This document shows positions 56,735 to 57,145 of a DNA stretch of 57,145 nt, in pieces. Location: NCBI GenBank assembly GCA_017454485.1, contig JAFTCX010000059.1, positions 1 to 57,145 of the forward strand, written 5' to 3'. The position numbers and the translations under genes are program-made. The notes beneath the pieces are model-generated. The model was not told the origin of the DNA and did not search any database. It saw nothing but the letters and a program-made list of their open reading frames with translations. Position 1 is the stretch's first letter, and the number at the start of each line of letters is the position of its first letter. Origin of the DNA: Clostridia bacterium. GTDB lineage: Bacteria > Bacillota > Clostridia > Oscillospirales > Acutalibacteraceae.

Positions 56735-57145
56735 AAACGAAGCAATGCACATGATTACTGAAACCGTGAGGGCGGCCGGTGGCCGCACAGAGCTTAATTC
56801 GGAATTCGGAATGCGGAATTCGGAATTGAAGTCGCGGGTTTGTATACATATATGAAAAGAGCGTGTGTACCGCGGCGACAAGTGCGGCAGTATGATACGT
56901 TCGTCGATTGTAATGGAATTCGTAGGGGTGCCACTGGCTGCCCGCTTTTTGTTTCGCCGCTTGTTCTTGTTCGTTTCAAAGCCGACGACGTGAGATGTTG
57001 ACGCGGAACCGTACAATATTGGAAAGACGCGCGTTACATGCCCTTTTCGTTTCGGCTTTTCTCTGCAATCATCATTTCTTTTTTATACGCACTTTTTGCA
57101 ACGCTTTGCGCACGGCGAACGCCGTGCGCAGGCCGGGCGCGGGAT
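56735..57145. repeat. Repeat-rich intergenic end of the window
   Basis: No gene seen. Bases 56796-56827 are the 32-base repeat also found inverted at 13697-13728, with related sequence up to about 57000. GGGCGGCCGGTGGCCGC (56769-56786) and CGTAGGGGTGCCACTGGCTGCCCG (given only as a type; 56920-56943) are imperfect GC-rich dyads like the one at 35610-35630. A perfect ten-base palindrome with loop GAAC is at 57107-57130. Confidence 0.6.

Noticed and set aside
56480-57016. 178-codon - strand frame at the end of the window
   Set aside because: It combines antisense of the HAD phosphatase with the dispersed repeat and has no RBS or domain.

Overview
The window looks like the chromosome of a Gram-positive, gut-type member of the Clostridia, probably near the Oscillospiraceae/Ruminococcaceae. 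I base this on a moderately high GC content, AGGAGG-type ribosome binding sites, sigma-A promoters of the form TTGACA/TTGCAT-N17-TATAAT, an ECF vitamin transporter, a DivIVA-like protein, a FemAB-type ligase beside murE, and many Sec-secreted proteins with no LPXTG signal. The taxonomic placement is inference. No rRNA, tRNA or CRISPR array was found.

Layout. 1-11 kb (- strand): a probable six-gene unit of AEC permease, GH27 alpha-galactosidase, pcrA, two paralogous secreted LCAT-like alpha/beta hydrolases and a secreted beta-helix protein; then trmO and a divergent 42-residue secreted peptide. 11-21 kb: recG, whose 5' end abuts dispersed repeats, and a tightly packed seven-gene operon (metallophosphoesterase, GPH sugar symporter, PfkB kinase, histidine phosphatase, YmdB, solute-binding lipoprotein, small membrane protein). 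21-23 kb: a secreted leucine-rich-repeat protein divergent from a small XRE regulator. 23-31 kb: a corrinoid-uptake locus. 31-36 kb: a MarR regulator with two halves of an ABC exporter. 35.6-37 kb: a type I toxin-antitoxin-like locus and phage debris. 37-43 kb: femAB, murE, membrane and surface proteins, a cloverleaf-like palindrome, nadE. 43-48 kb: a DivIVA-like protein, a repeat-rich membrane protein with an S26-like domain, a SecB-like chaperone, ydcF, and a 28-residue microprotein divergent from another XRE regulator. 48-57 kb: a foldback element feeding the glmS promoter, glmS, a large Cys-rich secreted protein divergent from a third XRE regulator, rmlB, an EIIC-like permease, a HAD phosphatase and a repeat-rich end.

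The most notable candidate system is the 23.4-31.4 kb locus. A cobalamin riboswitch with an attenuator controls a secreted DUF4430 protein that is translationally coupled to a secreted alpha/alpha-barrel protein. These are the two domain types that make up animal transcobalamin and intrinsic factor, here on separate polypeptides. Nearby are a DUF4430 lipoprotein, an EcfT, and one polypeptide that fuses EcfA, EcfA' and an S-component-like membrane domain. Together they suggest a Gram-positive extracellular corrinoid capture-and-import machine.

Three other themes recur. Three small XRE regulators each face a secreted or hydrophobic protein across near-consensus promoters studded with palindromes. 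Seven secreted proteins end in a Leu/Phe/Arg-rich amphipathic helix that may be a non-sortase surface tether. Several families of dispersed structured repeats sit at gene ends and appear to supply stop codons, Shine-Dalgarno sequences or a -35 box.
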